A stretch of DNA of 64,000 bases. Origin: Ceraceosorus guamensis (lineage: Eukaryota; Basidiomycota; Exobasidiomycetes; Ceraceosorales; Ceraceosoraceae). Below are positions 35,099 to 45,657 of this stretch, in pieces; position 1 is the stretch's first letter, and the number at the start of each line of letters is the position of its first letter. The stretch lies in the NCBI RefSeq assembly GCF_003144195.1, contig NW_020290004.1:3153-67152 (forward strand). The letters are read 5' to 3'. Both the position numbers and the translations under genes were made by a program. The notes under the pieces were generated by a model, which was given only the letters and a program-made list of their open reading frames with translations, had not been told where the DNA came from and ran no database searches.

Positions 35099-36232
35099 AT
35101 GTCCACGAGACGCTCAGCCGCTTCGAGCGCGTCACCTCGCAAAGAAGCGCGCCGATCTCAAGCTCACTCCGCAGCTCGCTCATCCCACCCCGCTGCTCGC
35201 GATCGACAAAGCGTGGACCGGAAGGACGATTCTGAGGCAGAGGTGGATGCGCAGATGGAAGGCGATGCAGAGGATGTGGGAGGCCTCTCTACTTGGGGCA
35301 GTGGAGAGCCTGATCAAGCTGAAGCTCCGTGAGTGCAGCTCAGCCACCGGACAGAATGCTCTCTTGCGGTCAGCTTACACAAAATCTGATCTTTCGCCTG
35401 TGGCACCCACACGATGACCGGCACACAGCGGAATTATACTGGCGATGAACACGTACTTGACAGATCCTCGTGGTGACGTGGAGAAGTTTGAGCAGCTGCT
35501 GACCAAGCTGGACTCGAGGACGGAGAGCAAGTTGGACAAGCTGGGTCAGTTGGAGCAAGAGGATGCCGGTGAGTAGCGAAAGCACATCTGCGGGGCGTCG
35601 GCTTCGCACACACGTTGTCGCACCGCCGAACCGCACATCAAGCTGACATTCATCACATGCACCATACTCTCTACGTAGAGCTCAAGACGCAATTGACAAA
35701 GTTGCGCTCTCAGACAACACGTGGTGCATCCGACTGGAGGTCAAAGGCCTTGCACTTGGCTGAGATGGACAAGCTCGAGGGCAAGAAGTTTGATCACCTG
35801 AAAAAGATTACGGAAGCTGAAAACCGAAGGGATGGTGTGCAGGCTAGACTGGTCGAGGCGAGAGATGAGGAGGAGGAACTGAATCGCGGCAAGCCCCTGG
35901 AGCGCGGAGAATTTGACAGGCAAGGGTGAGTAGGGAATCCTCGGTGGTGTCGCGTCTCGTTGTTGGGCTTCGAGGTACTCACCATCTGCTCGGACCTCTC
36001 CTACTGTCTCATACACAGACTTCTGCTCTCTATCTACCGCAAAGTCGGATTCCACCCGATATATGCTAGCGATCAGACCAAGACAGCGCCCACCGCACCT
36101 TTCAAATCCCTCAATTGCGTACCAGCGTCCAGGAAGCGCACCACTCTGCACAGAGTCGACGAAGCCTACTTGCGCGAGACTGGTCAAACACCATTCTGGA
36201 CCGCCGAGCAATTGTGGAAAGCTGTCGAGTAG
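35099..36232 (+). CDS. SPC24: Kinetochore protein Spc24 (NDC80 complex)
   Basis: Subunit of the four-protein NDC80 complex that links centromeres to spindle microtubules; Spc24 with Spc25 forms the inner, centromere-side end. Four exons, 35099-35328, 35429-35568, 35679-35925 and 36019-36232, give 276 aa, all GT-AG and in frame. The N-terminus is Ser/Arg-rich and disordered, the middle is coiled coil (KLDKLGQLEQED, then KLEGKKFDHLKKITEAENRR), and the C-terminus is a small globular domain beginning LLLSIYRKVGF, a good match to the LxLYRSLG signature of the Spc24 globular domain, and ending with the LW near the C-terminus. Longer than yeast Spc24 (213 aa), mainly in the N-terminal extension. NDC80 itself lies at 58.7-60.9 kb. 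Confidence 0.85.
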
Positions 36233-38517
36233 AGCTGCAGCACTTCGAATCGCGAAATCAACAAGCTGAACGGGGCAAGTCAGGCCGGCCCGCCCCGACG
36301 ATGTCTACGCGCATGGGAAGAGATGGCAGTGTTGGCAGGTGCGCTCTCGCCGGTCTGTATCTCCTCATCGTGCTTGAGAAATCGCGAGACTCTCTTGTGA
36401 GTAAGGCAAGAAGCTAGGAGCACGGTGTGCGCAGCAGCTCACGAATGGGTCGCGACCGATGCTCAAGCTTCCGACCCGTGATCACATGTGTCCGACTACC
36501 CGCTTGTACTCGACTAGACTAGCTTCGACTGTATTGAATATATCGCAAGTCTCTCGCTGCCTCCCCTTCTCATCCACCGAGCTGCGAGCCCTTCGTCTGG
36601 AGAATGTTTGCGAGAACTTGGGGGCAAGAAGGTCGAGAGAAGCCCTGGTGCGCCATCTTAACATACGTTTGCCCCGAAGGCACGCAAAAGAGTAGGACAA
36701 AGCGCGAAGGCCCATTCTACCGCAGGCGGTGCTGGTGTAGGTGCTGTTTGATTTCACGATCGTTGATGTAATACATAATGAAAAGAATGACAATGTAGAC
36801 ATGGAATGGCTGTCCGTGCCAGTCAGTGCAAGACGGAGCGAAGCTTGCGGGCCTTGTTTGTGCTCGTTTTCTGCCGTAAAAATACATCAAGCAGCAAAGA
36901 ATGTCGATCTGAGCACGGACCAAGCCACAAGGACGTGTACGCTCTTTGTGCTTTTCTTGCGGGTGCTGAGACGCCCGAGGGGAGTTGAGAGGCTCAATTG
37001 TGGTGACAGCAAGCTGGTGCGTTGGTTGCTGCAATTCTGGTGCTTCTGCGCACAAGATAGGGCGCTTGTCAACTCCAGCAGAGACGGCTTGCAATGACTT
37101 GGCTCTGCATGGGCGAAGGCGGCAGCTTGACAGAGTTGGACGCGTATGGCAGCTGCACGAGGTGCACTGCAAAAGAAGCGCCGCTCATCGCACACAACCT
37201 AGCTGATTGGGCTTGCTGCCAGGACTCCAATGCATACTGCTTGTGCATGCACCCACAGTGTCAGCCAACAACAGGAGCAAGAGTACTTCTTTGCACCTGC
37301 CATTGTGTGGGTCATTGCCACACACCTACAAAGCCTTCACCACAGGAGCTTTGACAACATGGGACCACATACACAAACCCTTGCCGGCTGTTGAATAGTC
37401 TGAGTGGGGCCGGTTGACAACAATGTTGTGCAAGGCAGCAGAATTGGTGGGGAAGCCAAATGATTCATCAAGAATCCTGCATGCAATGCCCCCTTGTCAC
37501 CTAGTGGCACCCAGGTGGGCATAGCAGCATTATCACCAGCTCTATGGCTGCGGGTGTAGCCCTTCAGAAGATTGTTGACTCCTTACCCTGTAAAGGATTG
37601 CTGATTCAACTTGCAGCTGTGTCTCTTGCTGCTATCATGTATTGTTTGATGTCTGTTCCCACTTCAAGCCCCATTGCTCTGCTCAAACATTGTCAATTGC
37701 CAGCTGACCACGCAGCAGCAAAGCCCACAGCCACCTTTGTGCAGTTGAGAGTGGGAAGCTCAGCAAAGTGCTAGCGGTCTTCTTGGGACAGGCGAGGACG
37801 CAATGCTTGATCAACAGCGGTCTTGCCTGACTCAGTCCAAGCTCTTGTGCTCCATGGGGCACTGCAGAAGCATTTGGTTCTTGGTGACTGATGCTGTGGT
37901 AGCGTGCCTTTGAGTGCATTAAGCAGTGATGGCCCCGTTTGGAGGGTGGATAGGCTTGAACTTCTTTCCCAGAAACCTGACCAGATTTCCTCATGCTCAT
38001 GCAGGGTGACCTTCTGACTAGCAGGCTGCATACCCACTTAGCAAATCTTCGCTGCTTGAACTGGCCAGAGTGAGAACAGGGAAGCCTTCTTCACCTTTTA
38101 TCAAGAACTTTGCGCAGGCGCAACAGCCTTTGGGCAGTGCTGTGAGCTTGATCTTTGGAGCCAAGCAGGAGACTTTACTCAACATGCTGCCAATGAGCGC
38201 AGAGTTTCACAGCCGGTTGCCAAGTACCCCGTTCCACACACACTGTCCACAACATCCCAGGGCAGATGGCTGGCTCTGGTGATGACAAAGGTCTTGTTTC
38301 CCACAATCTCATGACAAGCACTCAAGCATCTTGGTGCCAAATGATCTGATGAGGGAAGACCAGAACGCGGACGCTTTGAGGCGAATAGTTTGAGGGGCAT
38401 GAGCCGAGCTGAGATGGACAAATCCGCTGACTTGGCTCCTGGAAATATTGCCAGACTAGAGAGCAGCAAGAGGACAGTGAGGCATCGATTGAGGTTGAGG
38501 GCAACCATCAAGCTAAA
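36233..38517. other. 2.3-kb region with no supported gene
   Basis: From about 37.1 kb the base style matches the other accessory island. Short frames on both strands include Cys-rich stretches (for example about 37200-37340, +) and, on the minus strand at about 38179-38430, a protein-like stretch containing GNKTFVITRASHLPWDVVDS. No family was recognised; decayed repeat DNA is likely. Confidence 0.35.
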
Positions 38518-38739
38518 GTGGCGCGCCTGCTGTTGCCAGCCTTCGGCTTTCACCATGCCCTTCTCAGCTTTGTCATTGATTGGCTGCTCAGCCTCTTCCA
38601 TCTGAGTAGCGCTTTGCTGCCTACCCACATTGAGGCCCTCAAGGTTGGCTACCCCATAAAGAATGCTTGCTGCAAGCAAACGTGCTGCTGCTGCCTGCGC
38701 ACCTGCTGCCTGTGCATCTCCAAAGCTCACGGCACACAA

Positions 38740-39120
38740 TCACCAATGCCAAGCGCGATCAGGCGATCATGCCTTCGCGCATTCCAATCAAAGCGGCCAG
38801 TCAGGCCACCTCCACCATTCTTGCGCCTCTCGCCTGCCGAGATCAAGGCCAAGATCAACTACCCGAGCAAAGATGCTCCCGGCATGCGTGCCGCTCCTGC
38901 TGGCTCATCTGCCAAGCTCACGGCAGACAATGCCAAGCGCGATCAGGCGATCACGCCTTCGCGCATTCCAGTCAAAACGGCCAGTAAGGCCACGAAGGTC
39001 AGCGACCTGAATGCTGTCAACGATGGCAGCGCCGCTGTACCCTGCGCTACTCCTAGTAGCAAGCGCGACTCGGCGACCATGCCAACGCGCATCCCGGTCA
39101 AGAAGCCTGGTCAGGCTTTC
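38740..39120 (+). repeat. Degenerate 185/122-bp spaced coding repeat
   Basis: CAAGCGCGATCAGGCGATCA begins at about 38750 and 38935, and a more diverged copy (CAAGCGCGACTCGGCGACCA) at about 39060. All encode or once encoded the K-R-D-x-A-x-x-P-x-R-I-P-V/I-K block. Confidence 0.65.
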
Positions 39121-40049
39121 CGACCTTCGCTGCCAAAAGATGCTGCTGGTGGCGGAGCGGCGTCTCACCGTGCCTCAGCAAGCACCATGCTGAGCAACAC
39201 CACCGGCGAGACGTCCACCCCCGTCAAGGTCGCCGGCAGCATGGGGTCTGCAACCCCTTTGCACACCACCATTACTAGCCCCTCAGCCTCGACCTCAGCG
39301 ACCATCAAGCTTCCGGGACTGGTAATGGCAACGCCAACAAAGTGTGCAGCAGTCGCCAACAACAGTGCTGGCAACAAGACTCTGATGCAGATCAAAGTTG
39401 CGGGTACAATGATCGGTGACAGCAGACAATCTCCGCTTGTAATGATGCGCACCTGCCAGACGGAAGGAGCGGCTCTCGCAAGCATGCAAGGCGCTCCTCT
39501 CGGCTCCTTGGCTGTGCAGAAGAAACGCCAAGCAAAAATCAGCAAGGAGACCTTTGAGGTGAGCAAACGCTGTCTACGTGCTGACCACTGCTGCTCACAC
39601 TGACCAACAACTTCTGTCTATGCCAGTCAAAACCTTTGCCAAAGCGACCAAGCGCTATTCCTTGTTACGACCCGGACCTGCGCTTTGTACCGTGCGAGCG
39701 CTACCCAAAGGGTCGACTTTCTTCGATGGTCTTTGGTCCCCTGCTGGACATGGAGAGTTGCAAGGTCAACCTGAAAGGTGCCTCAAAGGCAACGCCGGCA
39801 AAGCTGGCAAATCTGGAAGTGTCAGTCTTGCCAGAGACTGGGCAGCTGCCTACAGGTTGCTGGGCTGGCTTGCGGCTGCTCACCTGGGCTGTCCTCCATG
39901 GAATCACGTTTGAGAGCCTCATACATGCTCTACATGCATGCGAGTCATTTTGGGAGCAGATCTCGACAATGATCTGGGATCCAAAATGGGATCATCTGTG
40001 CCTGTGGCTGGAAACAATGCAGGTCTGTTGCGTGATGACGCCGATGTAG
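38746..40049 (+). CDS. Low-complexity protein with internal repeats, unknown function
   Basis: Unrecognised. A long frame (open from 38518, first ATG at 38746) joins to 39627-40049 through a clean 68-nt GTGAGC...GCCAG intron (39559-39626, phase 0), giving about 411 aa. The first exon is Ala/Ser/Thr/Lys-rich with repeated blocks: NAKRDQAITPSRIPVKTAS and KRDSATMPTRIPVKKPG. An earlier copy of the same DNA block at about 38745-38809, 185 bp upstream of the second, is read in another frame because of a small insertion. The second exon encodes an ordinary-looking globular segment (YDPDLRFVPCERYPKGR ... LETMQ). The start is uncertain: upstream the frame holds a Cys-rich, hydrophobic stretch that may not be coding. 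Confidence 0.45.
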
Positions 40050-40968
40050 CCTCTGGAGCAGTTGAAGGAGCTTCTGTCCTAGGCCAGTGATCCTGATTGT
40101 TCAGGCGCGGGTCAGTCCTGAATGCAGATGTCCTGCAATGGACCCATCAGAAGGGCAAGTAATTAGCAACCTCTACACAATGTTGCTGTGAGTGGTGGTG
40201 GGCATGTCGCTGTTGTTGTGACCTGCAACGACCTGTGTAGGTATCCTCGAGGTTGAGACCAGGTTGCGATGCTTTGCTTGACATCAAGGGGGCACTCTTC
40301 AATGGTCTCCTGAAGTTGTGCTGACCTCTTCTCGAGAAGTTTTGATGCTCTCCTTATATCAAGGGTGCATTCCTGCACGTGCTGCAGGAGCTCCATGTCT
40401 TGGTCGCACATTTGCCGTGCGCGGCTGCAAGCTCATCGGGGGTGCTGATAGATGAGCAAGATAAGGTGCGATGAGCTGTTGTAGAGTCACATTGTTTGTT
40501 GCTCCCTGCATCTGTCTCCCGGTTTTCTAGCTTTGATGGCAGTGTGGAGCAGCAAGCCAAGAGCATTGTTCTGCGTTTTCTGTGCTCTTCTTAGCGGTTC
40601 TTAGTGCTCAATGCTCTGCTTGACCTTGATGACCTGCCTGTGACGTCTGCACGCAAGACTGTGCTGCTTGCAGACCTTGGGGACTAGATTAAAAGCAGGA
40701 CAACAGTGGATTTGGGTGGGGCCGCAGAGGCTACAACTGCAGACTTGACTTAGAGTGGTGGACACTGAGCCTGTTTGAAGCACAGTCCAGTGGAGCTAAG
40801 TTCACAGAGCAAAGCTCAGTGACTGCTTTGTGTCAGCTCAATAGAGCACAGCCTCTTGGGTGAGGGCTTTGGTGAGTGCGCCCACAATGGTGAACAACCA
40901 GCTTGTGCTTGCTTATTTCAGGGCTGCTTCATGCTGCAGAAGAGCTTTGAAGAGCTTAGCTTACCATC
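40050..40968. other. Island DNA with a decayed coiled-coil fragment
   Basis: On the minus strand, 40411-40260 encodes MCDQDMELLQHVQECTLDIR and then LLEKRSAQLQETIEECPLDV, closely resembling the N-terminal coil of copy A (MCNEHKLLQQDTKDSTLDVK) and copy B (CDQHNLLQQDVKESFLDVK). It has no membrane segment attached and is bounded by stops, so it is read as a fragment of the same family. Confidence 0.5.
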
Positions 40969-41094
40969 ATGTCGACTTCCACATCGGCGTCTTGGTTGCC
41001 CGTTCGAGCGCTAGATTCACCTGGCCCTGCAGTACCTGACTGCTTCCCTTCTTCGTCTGCTCCTCCGTACGAGCCCTCCTACGAGTCCTCCAGA

Positions 41095-41195
41095 AATCTC
41101 TCCACCAAACACTCCACCTCCTCCCCTAAGGCATCCACATATCCTCCACGAAACACTCCACCTCCTCCACTAAAGCATCCATGTTATCCTCCACA
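41095..41195. repeat. 44-45-bp tandem repeat, Pro/Ser-rich on plus strand
   Basis: CACTCCACCTCCTCC-type units recur about every 45 bp inside a 111-codon plus-strand frame (40969-41304). The minus strand reads as Glu/Val-rich heptads (ALVEEVECFVED). Neither strand can be assigned to a gene with confidence. Confidence 0.5.
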
Positions 41196-41535
41196 AAACC
41201 CTCCGCACACATCGCCTCCGCCTTGGAGGCTTTGCCATTCTCTTTCTTTTCGTCTATCTTGCATCTCTCCATTCCTTCTTTCCAATACTGCGTCCTTGTC
41301 CTAGATGCCCTTCTCTTTCTTTTGGCCACCTACACCACACCTCTTCCGCGGCATTGCATCTGTCACTTTGTCGTGTGCTTCGACGGCTGTTGTATGCGGA
41401 CTTTGACCCTCTCGAGAGACGTGTTGATGGCAAGCTTCTCCATGGCCATGAGACTTGTGAGACTCGGGAGAAATGCGACATCGGCGGGTGCAGAGAGACC
41501 TTGCAAGTGTGCCGATCGTAAGTTGCGTCGAGGTC

Positions 41536-41985
41536 ATGACAACGGTGAGACTCGTGGGGATGTGAGAGTCGTGGGAATTATGAGGGTCGTGATGGTCATG
41601 ACGGTCGCGAAAGTCGTGACATTCGCGACACTCGTGAGGGTCGTGAGGGTCGTGATAGTCATTAAAGGCCTGAGGTTNNNNNNNNNNNNNNNNNNNNNNN
41701 NNNNNNNNNNNNNNNNNNNNNNNNNNNNNNNNNNNNNNNNNNNNNNNNNNNNNNNNNNNNNNNNNNNNNNNNNNNNNNNNNNNNNNNNNNNNNNNNNNNN
41801 NNNNNNNCAGTCGGAAGGGTCGTGACAGTCGCGAAAGTCGTGACGTTCGCGACATTCATGAGGGTCGTGACGGTCGTGATGGTCATTAAAGGCCTGAGGG
41901 TTGTGACAGTCGTGATAGTCGTGAAGGGTCGTAAGGATCATGATAGTCGTAAAAGGCGTAGGGTCGTGACATCTTGACGCCCACA
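41536..41985. repeat. 9-bp GTCGTGA minisatellite with higher-order repeat, interrupted by gap
   Basis: Units of the form GTCGTGANN follow one another with variants (GTCATGACG, GTCGCGAAA). A longer block from GTCGCGAAAGTCGTGAC to GTCATTAAAGGCCTGAGG occurs on both sides of the gap (starting about 41604 and 41828), so there is also a higher-order repeat. The 130 N at 41678-41807 lie inside it. Confidence 0.85.
41678..41807. other. Assembly gap (130 N)
   Basis: Run of N within the GTCGTGA minisatellite; true repeat length is unknown. Confidence 0.99.
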
Positions 41986-42052
41986 AGAGGCGTGACGATC
42001 GTGACCAGGTCCAGGTGAAGACGTGATGATCGTGAAAGTTGTTGTTCCCTGA

Positions 42053-42829
42053 TCAAAAGAGTGCGGGAAGCTGCTGCACCCAAGTCGCAACGCGATCTGC
42101 GGCGGATCTCGCTCTAAGCGCCACTTCGCTCCACTTTGCGACAAGGCAGGTCTGCGAGAATGACCAAAAGCTAGAGGCCGTTGCTTTTGACACGATGACC
42201 TGGCGCGATTGACCAGGATGGCCCTCTCGAGCGCGCATGCCAATCATAGCGAAGGTGTCGCAGTGCTTGCTGAGCAGCGAGGAGATGGTGACAGGCTCTG
42301 GGACGGCCGGAGGCTTTCCAAGCAAGGCCATGACCAGGGCCTTGCTCTGGGCCCTCAATGTCACTGGTGGCAAGGGCGGGCGGATGTGCGACATTGCCAG
42401 TTCTGGCAGTCTGTCAAGAGCGACCAACCAGTCCTTGAACATTGGGCCTTGCGCAGACCTCAACGCGACCAGCCCCAGAGCAGCAAGGACAATCAAGGGA
42501 AGCACAAGCATCCAGCAAATGCTCATCCACCAAGAGCAGCTAGCCCGCTGCACTGCAGCTGCCTCGATTCTTGACTTGAGAGCAGCAAAACAACGCGCAT
42601 TGTTGCGCTCCCTTTCTGCCCGCTCCTCTGCTGCTTCACGCCTAAGCTTGGCAGAGACTTTGCTCAATTGCGCATCGACAGATTGCCAAAAGGTAGCCAA
42701 GTCCCTTGGCATCGCCTCAGATGCTCTCTGGAGAGCTTGGCAAAGATCCTGCAGCTCTTTGCTAAGGGCGTCGATGCGCTCGTTGGCAGCAGGATCTTTC
42801 TGGACTTGCATCTGCTCCAGCAAGTCCAT
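42053..42829 (-). CDS. Coiled-coil protein with one membrane segment, island family copy B
   Basis: Unrecognised, 258 aa from the first ATG (42829). Order: heptad-rich coil (MDLLEQMQVQ, DALSKELQDLCQALQ), Arg/Glu/Ala coil (RREAAEERAERERNNAR), a single hydrophobic segment (WWMSICWMLVLPLIVLAALG), then LDRLPELAMSHIRPPLPPVT and a basic/aromatic tail ending WVQQLPALF. Copy A is very similar. Upstream, the coil continues (CDQHNLLQQDVKESFLDVK at about 42900-42950) but an in-frame stop lies between it and this ORF where copy A has sense codons, and farther upstream a Ser/Thr-rich segment runs toward it. So either this is a shortened functional gene or the 3' part of a decaying longer one. Confidence 0.55.
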   Translation of the reverse strand: MDLLEQMQVQKDPAANERIDALSKELQDLCQALQRASEAMPRDLATFWQSVDAQLSKVSAKLRREAAEERAERERNNARCFAALKSRIEAAAVQRASCSWWMSICWMLVLPLIVLAALGLVALRSAQGPMFKDWLVALDRLPELAMSHIRPPLPPVTLRAQSKALVMALLGKPPAVPEPVTISSLLSKHCDTFAMIGMRAREGHPGQSRQVIVSKATASSFWSFSQTCLVAKWSEVALRARSAADRVATWVQQLPALF

Positions 42830-43107
42830 GCGCAAGGCGAGGGCATCGTTGGAGGTGTTGATTTCCCCTCAAAGAGCCGCAATATCTTGCTTGACATCAA
42901 GGAATGACTCCTTGACGTCTTGTTGGAGCAAGTTGTGCTGATCGCACACTTGCTTCACGTGCTCTCGAGATCACTCACTTGTGGCAAGTCGATACTTTCG
43001 GCTTCATCTTTGGCGGGCTGGCCCTGACCGTTGCCATCATCCGTCTGCACGGAAGTGCCAATGGCCTTGTTTACGGCACCGTTAGACGCCTTCGCAACGG
43101 GTATCTG

Positions 43108-43437
43108 ACTCTGTGGAGTCTTGCTGTGGTTCCACCCTTACCCTTAGTCTTGGTCTTGACTGGGTGTCCAAAATTAGAGTGGCTCTCGGCACACGCAGAG
43201 TCATTGACACTGTTGGAGGGCGCGCTGCCCTTGATCGTCGAATCAGTGGGGCTGCTCGGCGAAGCAGAGCAACTCTGTGGAGTCTTGCTGTGGTTTCCAC
43301 CCTTACCCTTAGTCTGGGTCTTGACTAGGTGTCCAAAGTTAGAGTGGCTCTCGGCACACGCAGAGTCATCGACGCTGTTGGAGGGCGCGCCGCCCTTGAT
43401 CGTCGAATCGGTGGGGCTGCTCGGCAAAGCAGAGCAA
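43108..43437. repeat. Tandem duplication of a 164/165-bp unit
   Basis: ACTCTGTGGAGTCTTGCTG begins at 43108 and again at 43272. The two units differ by a few substitutions and a one-base indel (GGTTCC versus GGTTTCC). Each encodes about 55 residues on the minus strand. Confidence 0.85.
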
Positions 43438-43895
43438 CCACTAGTCACAGCAGCGTACGTTACTTTCGCACTTGGAGGCGAGGCATAAACACTGCTCGCC
43501 GAAGGCTTGCGAACAGAAGGGGTACCATCCTTGGGCTATGTGTGTCATGATTCAATTGGGCGAAGGCCGATCAGAGCACTCAGCATGAAGCAAGACGTAT
43601 TGCTGACCTTGCTAGAAGAGCCAACATTGCTTGGCATGGTGCTGTGGACAATTTTGCCAGCCTCTTTGGGCGTGCTGGTCTTGACCACAGAGCTGCTCTT
43701 GCTGGCTTTGACAATGCCAGCGGTGAAGCCACTCTGACTGAGCTGTACACCCTGATGAATGTTGATTGGCGTGATGTTCTTAGAAGCGACAGTGGTGGAT
43801 GGCGGGGCGCCCTTGGTAGCAACACCATTGGATGGCGTGCCACTCTCAATTGTTGAGCTGGCAGGGCTGTGCAAAGCATTGCTCAAGGGAGCAAG

Positions 43896-44012
43896 TTGGA
43901 ACATGCTTCCATGGACTGGTTCCTGGTCTTGAGCTGTGCAAAGACTTCCTCAATGAGGCGAGTTGAACATGCTTTCATGGAGTTGTTCCTGGTCTTGAGC
44001 TGTGCAAAGCGT
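43896..44012. repeat. Short direct repeat, about 68-bp period
   Basis: GAACATGCTTCCATGGA and TTCCTGGTCTTGAGCTGTGC (from about 43898) recur from about 43966 with minor changes. Part of the same decayed minus-strand coding region. Confidence 0.65.
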
Positions 44013-44239
44013 TATGCTGCCCTCGATTGTTGAGCTGATAGGGCAGCTTGGCAAAGCACAGCGGAAAGCGGCAGCAAGCTTGTGCAGAGCATCTTTGAGC
44101 TCCACTGACTCCTCCTTTAGACCACTCAAGCCTTTTGAGCCCTCCCTCATTGGCGCCCGTGTCGGAAGAAAGGGTGTTCAGCTCTGCCTGAGGCATTGTC
44201 CAGACCAACCTTCAAGTTGCTGCATTTGGTCTTGACGTT

Positions 44240-45657
44240 GGTGTGAGGTCTGCTCTGCTTAGAGTCTTTGTACAGCACAATTTCGAGATCAGCTTGGACG
44301 CTCTTCAGGCCAAGCTGGAAATTCAAAGCTTGTCTTGGCGTTGGACTGAGCGTGCTTCATGTTGTCAAAGTCAAGACAAGGCACCTAGGCATCATCTCTG
44401 ATGCTGAAAATATTTCCAAAGATGTGATCAATTTGGCTTGGAAAGGGATGACATCCCTCTTGGGTCCAATGAAGCTCGCATTCTCGTCTTTGCCCTCTTC
44501 AGAAAGCGTGAAGATGCTTCTTGTGACAATCTAGAAGAGGCTGTCAATGGCATTTGTGAGACTTCTGCCAATTCCGCCAGCTTTTGAGGTCCTCCATAGG
44601 CTTCTTTTGGACATACGGGTGAGATGAGTCAGCATAAGCTTCGACTTGCCAAGTATCCCTTCATACATCAAAGCCTCTGTCAAAGAATTCAGGTCACCAG
44701 TCGTTCCAGGCCCAGTTCTGGTCCCTGCTGGGGCCATCACGATTGTCAGTATCCATCTTTCCCTGCCAAAAGCTTGGTGTTCTTGGATACTTTTGACTAG
44801 GTGAAGGTCTTGAGTGAGCATTTCAATGCCACTTGAAATCTGCCAAGTCTGCTGGACAGCCAAAGTGGCTTGGGCAGAGGGAAGAGGGGTTCCGCGTCTA
44901 CCTCCCCATGCCAGATAATGCTGGCCCAGCTCTCATGACAGGCAAGTGATGCCTCAAAGACGAGAAATCCAGGTGTTGGCTGGCGTCAAAACAAGATTGG
45001 AATGGTAACCTACAGCAACAATGATGCCCTCCAAAAGACTGCACTTCCTCCTGCTGGAAAAGGTGGAGCCTGCCTGACCTAACAATTCACTCATACTTCT
45101 TTCCTTCCTCAGCCTTGCGTGTCCACCTTTGTGCCCCTTCCATAAAAAGGCCTTTAGTGTTGAAAAGCTACTCTGACTAGAATTCATCACCAAACCCAAA
45201 GTGACCACAGAGACACTCAAAGCCAGGTGTCCATAATTCTGGATGGGGTTGCCCGGACCTTCACCTAAGCAATGAAGGCTGTGCTCCACTCTTGACTTAG
45301 CTGGCACAAAGAAGTGGCTGCTGAGCTCTGCATTGTGGACTTAGGTTAAGTCAATTGTGCTTGGAGCAGGCTCGGTTCCCTAAGCTTCAGAGTCTACATT
45401 TGAGAAGCCTCTGTGCCCACCCAGATCTCCCAACAATCATGAATCTGCTCTGACCTCAAAGTCAAGACAACTCATGAGTGCTAGCACGTGCTGAACGCGC
45501 ACGCGCGAACGCGCCCATACGCGCAGTCTTAGGTATGAATGCAGACCAACCCAAGACATACACGCATCAACAAACACCGTTCAAGCCCATCATCCAGCAA
45601 TGACTCTTGCTGGTGTAGTCATCGGGACTGCCGATCATCTAGACGTGCTGTCACATC
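44240..45657. other. Island DNA, no supported gene
   Basis: Several short frames (44531-44863 and 44954-45307 on the minus strand; 44268-44534 on the plus strand) look weakly protein-like but match nothing I know and have no splice partners I can support. GC-rich palindromic sequence (ACGCGCGAACGCGC) at about 45498 marks the return to housekeeping DNA. Confidence 0.35.

Larger units (their letters stand above)
42840..44160 (-). pseudogene. Ser/Thr/Lys-rich repeat region upstream of copy B, frame-broken
   Basis: Minus-strand frames chain together: about 44150-43950 (EGSKGLSGLKEESVELKDAL), 43904-43605 (APPSTTVASKNITPINIHQG ... SSSK), a plausible intron ending ACATAG at about 43530, then GTPSVRKPSASSVYASPPS and two 55-residue tandem repeats (STIKGGAPSNSV-DSACAESHSNFGH-VKT-TKGKGG; DNA about 43108-43437). 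One base difference between the repeats shifts frame; in the shifted frame coding resumes as SQIPVAKASNGAVNKAIGTS and leads to the coil of copy B after another shift. I read this as one formerly long gene: disordered repeats, coiled coil, membrane segment. The assignment of the 5' end is a guess. Confidence 0.45.

Noticed and set aside
37200-38740. Cys-rich frames considered as a transposase zinc-cluster region
   Set aside because: No catalytic motif, terminal repeat or target-site duplication was visible, so no transposon family can be named.
41510-41990. Long His/Asp-rich (HDHHDPHD) frames on the minus strand
   Set aside because: They are the translation of the 9-bp GTCGTGA minisatellite, not a gene.
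44531-45307. Minus-strand frames considered as polyprotein or transposon remnants
   Set aside because: No reverse transcriptase, integrase or protease motif and no flanking repeats.
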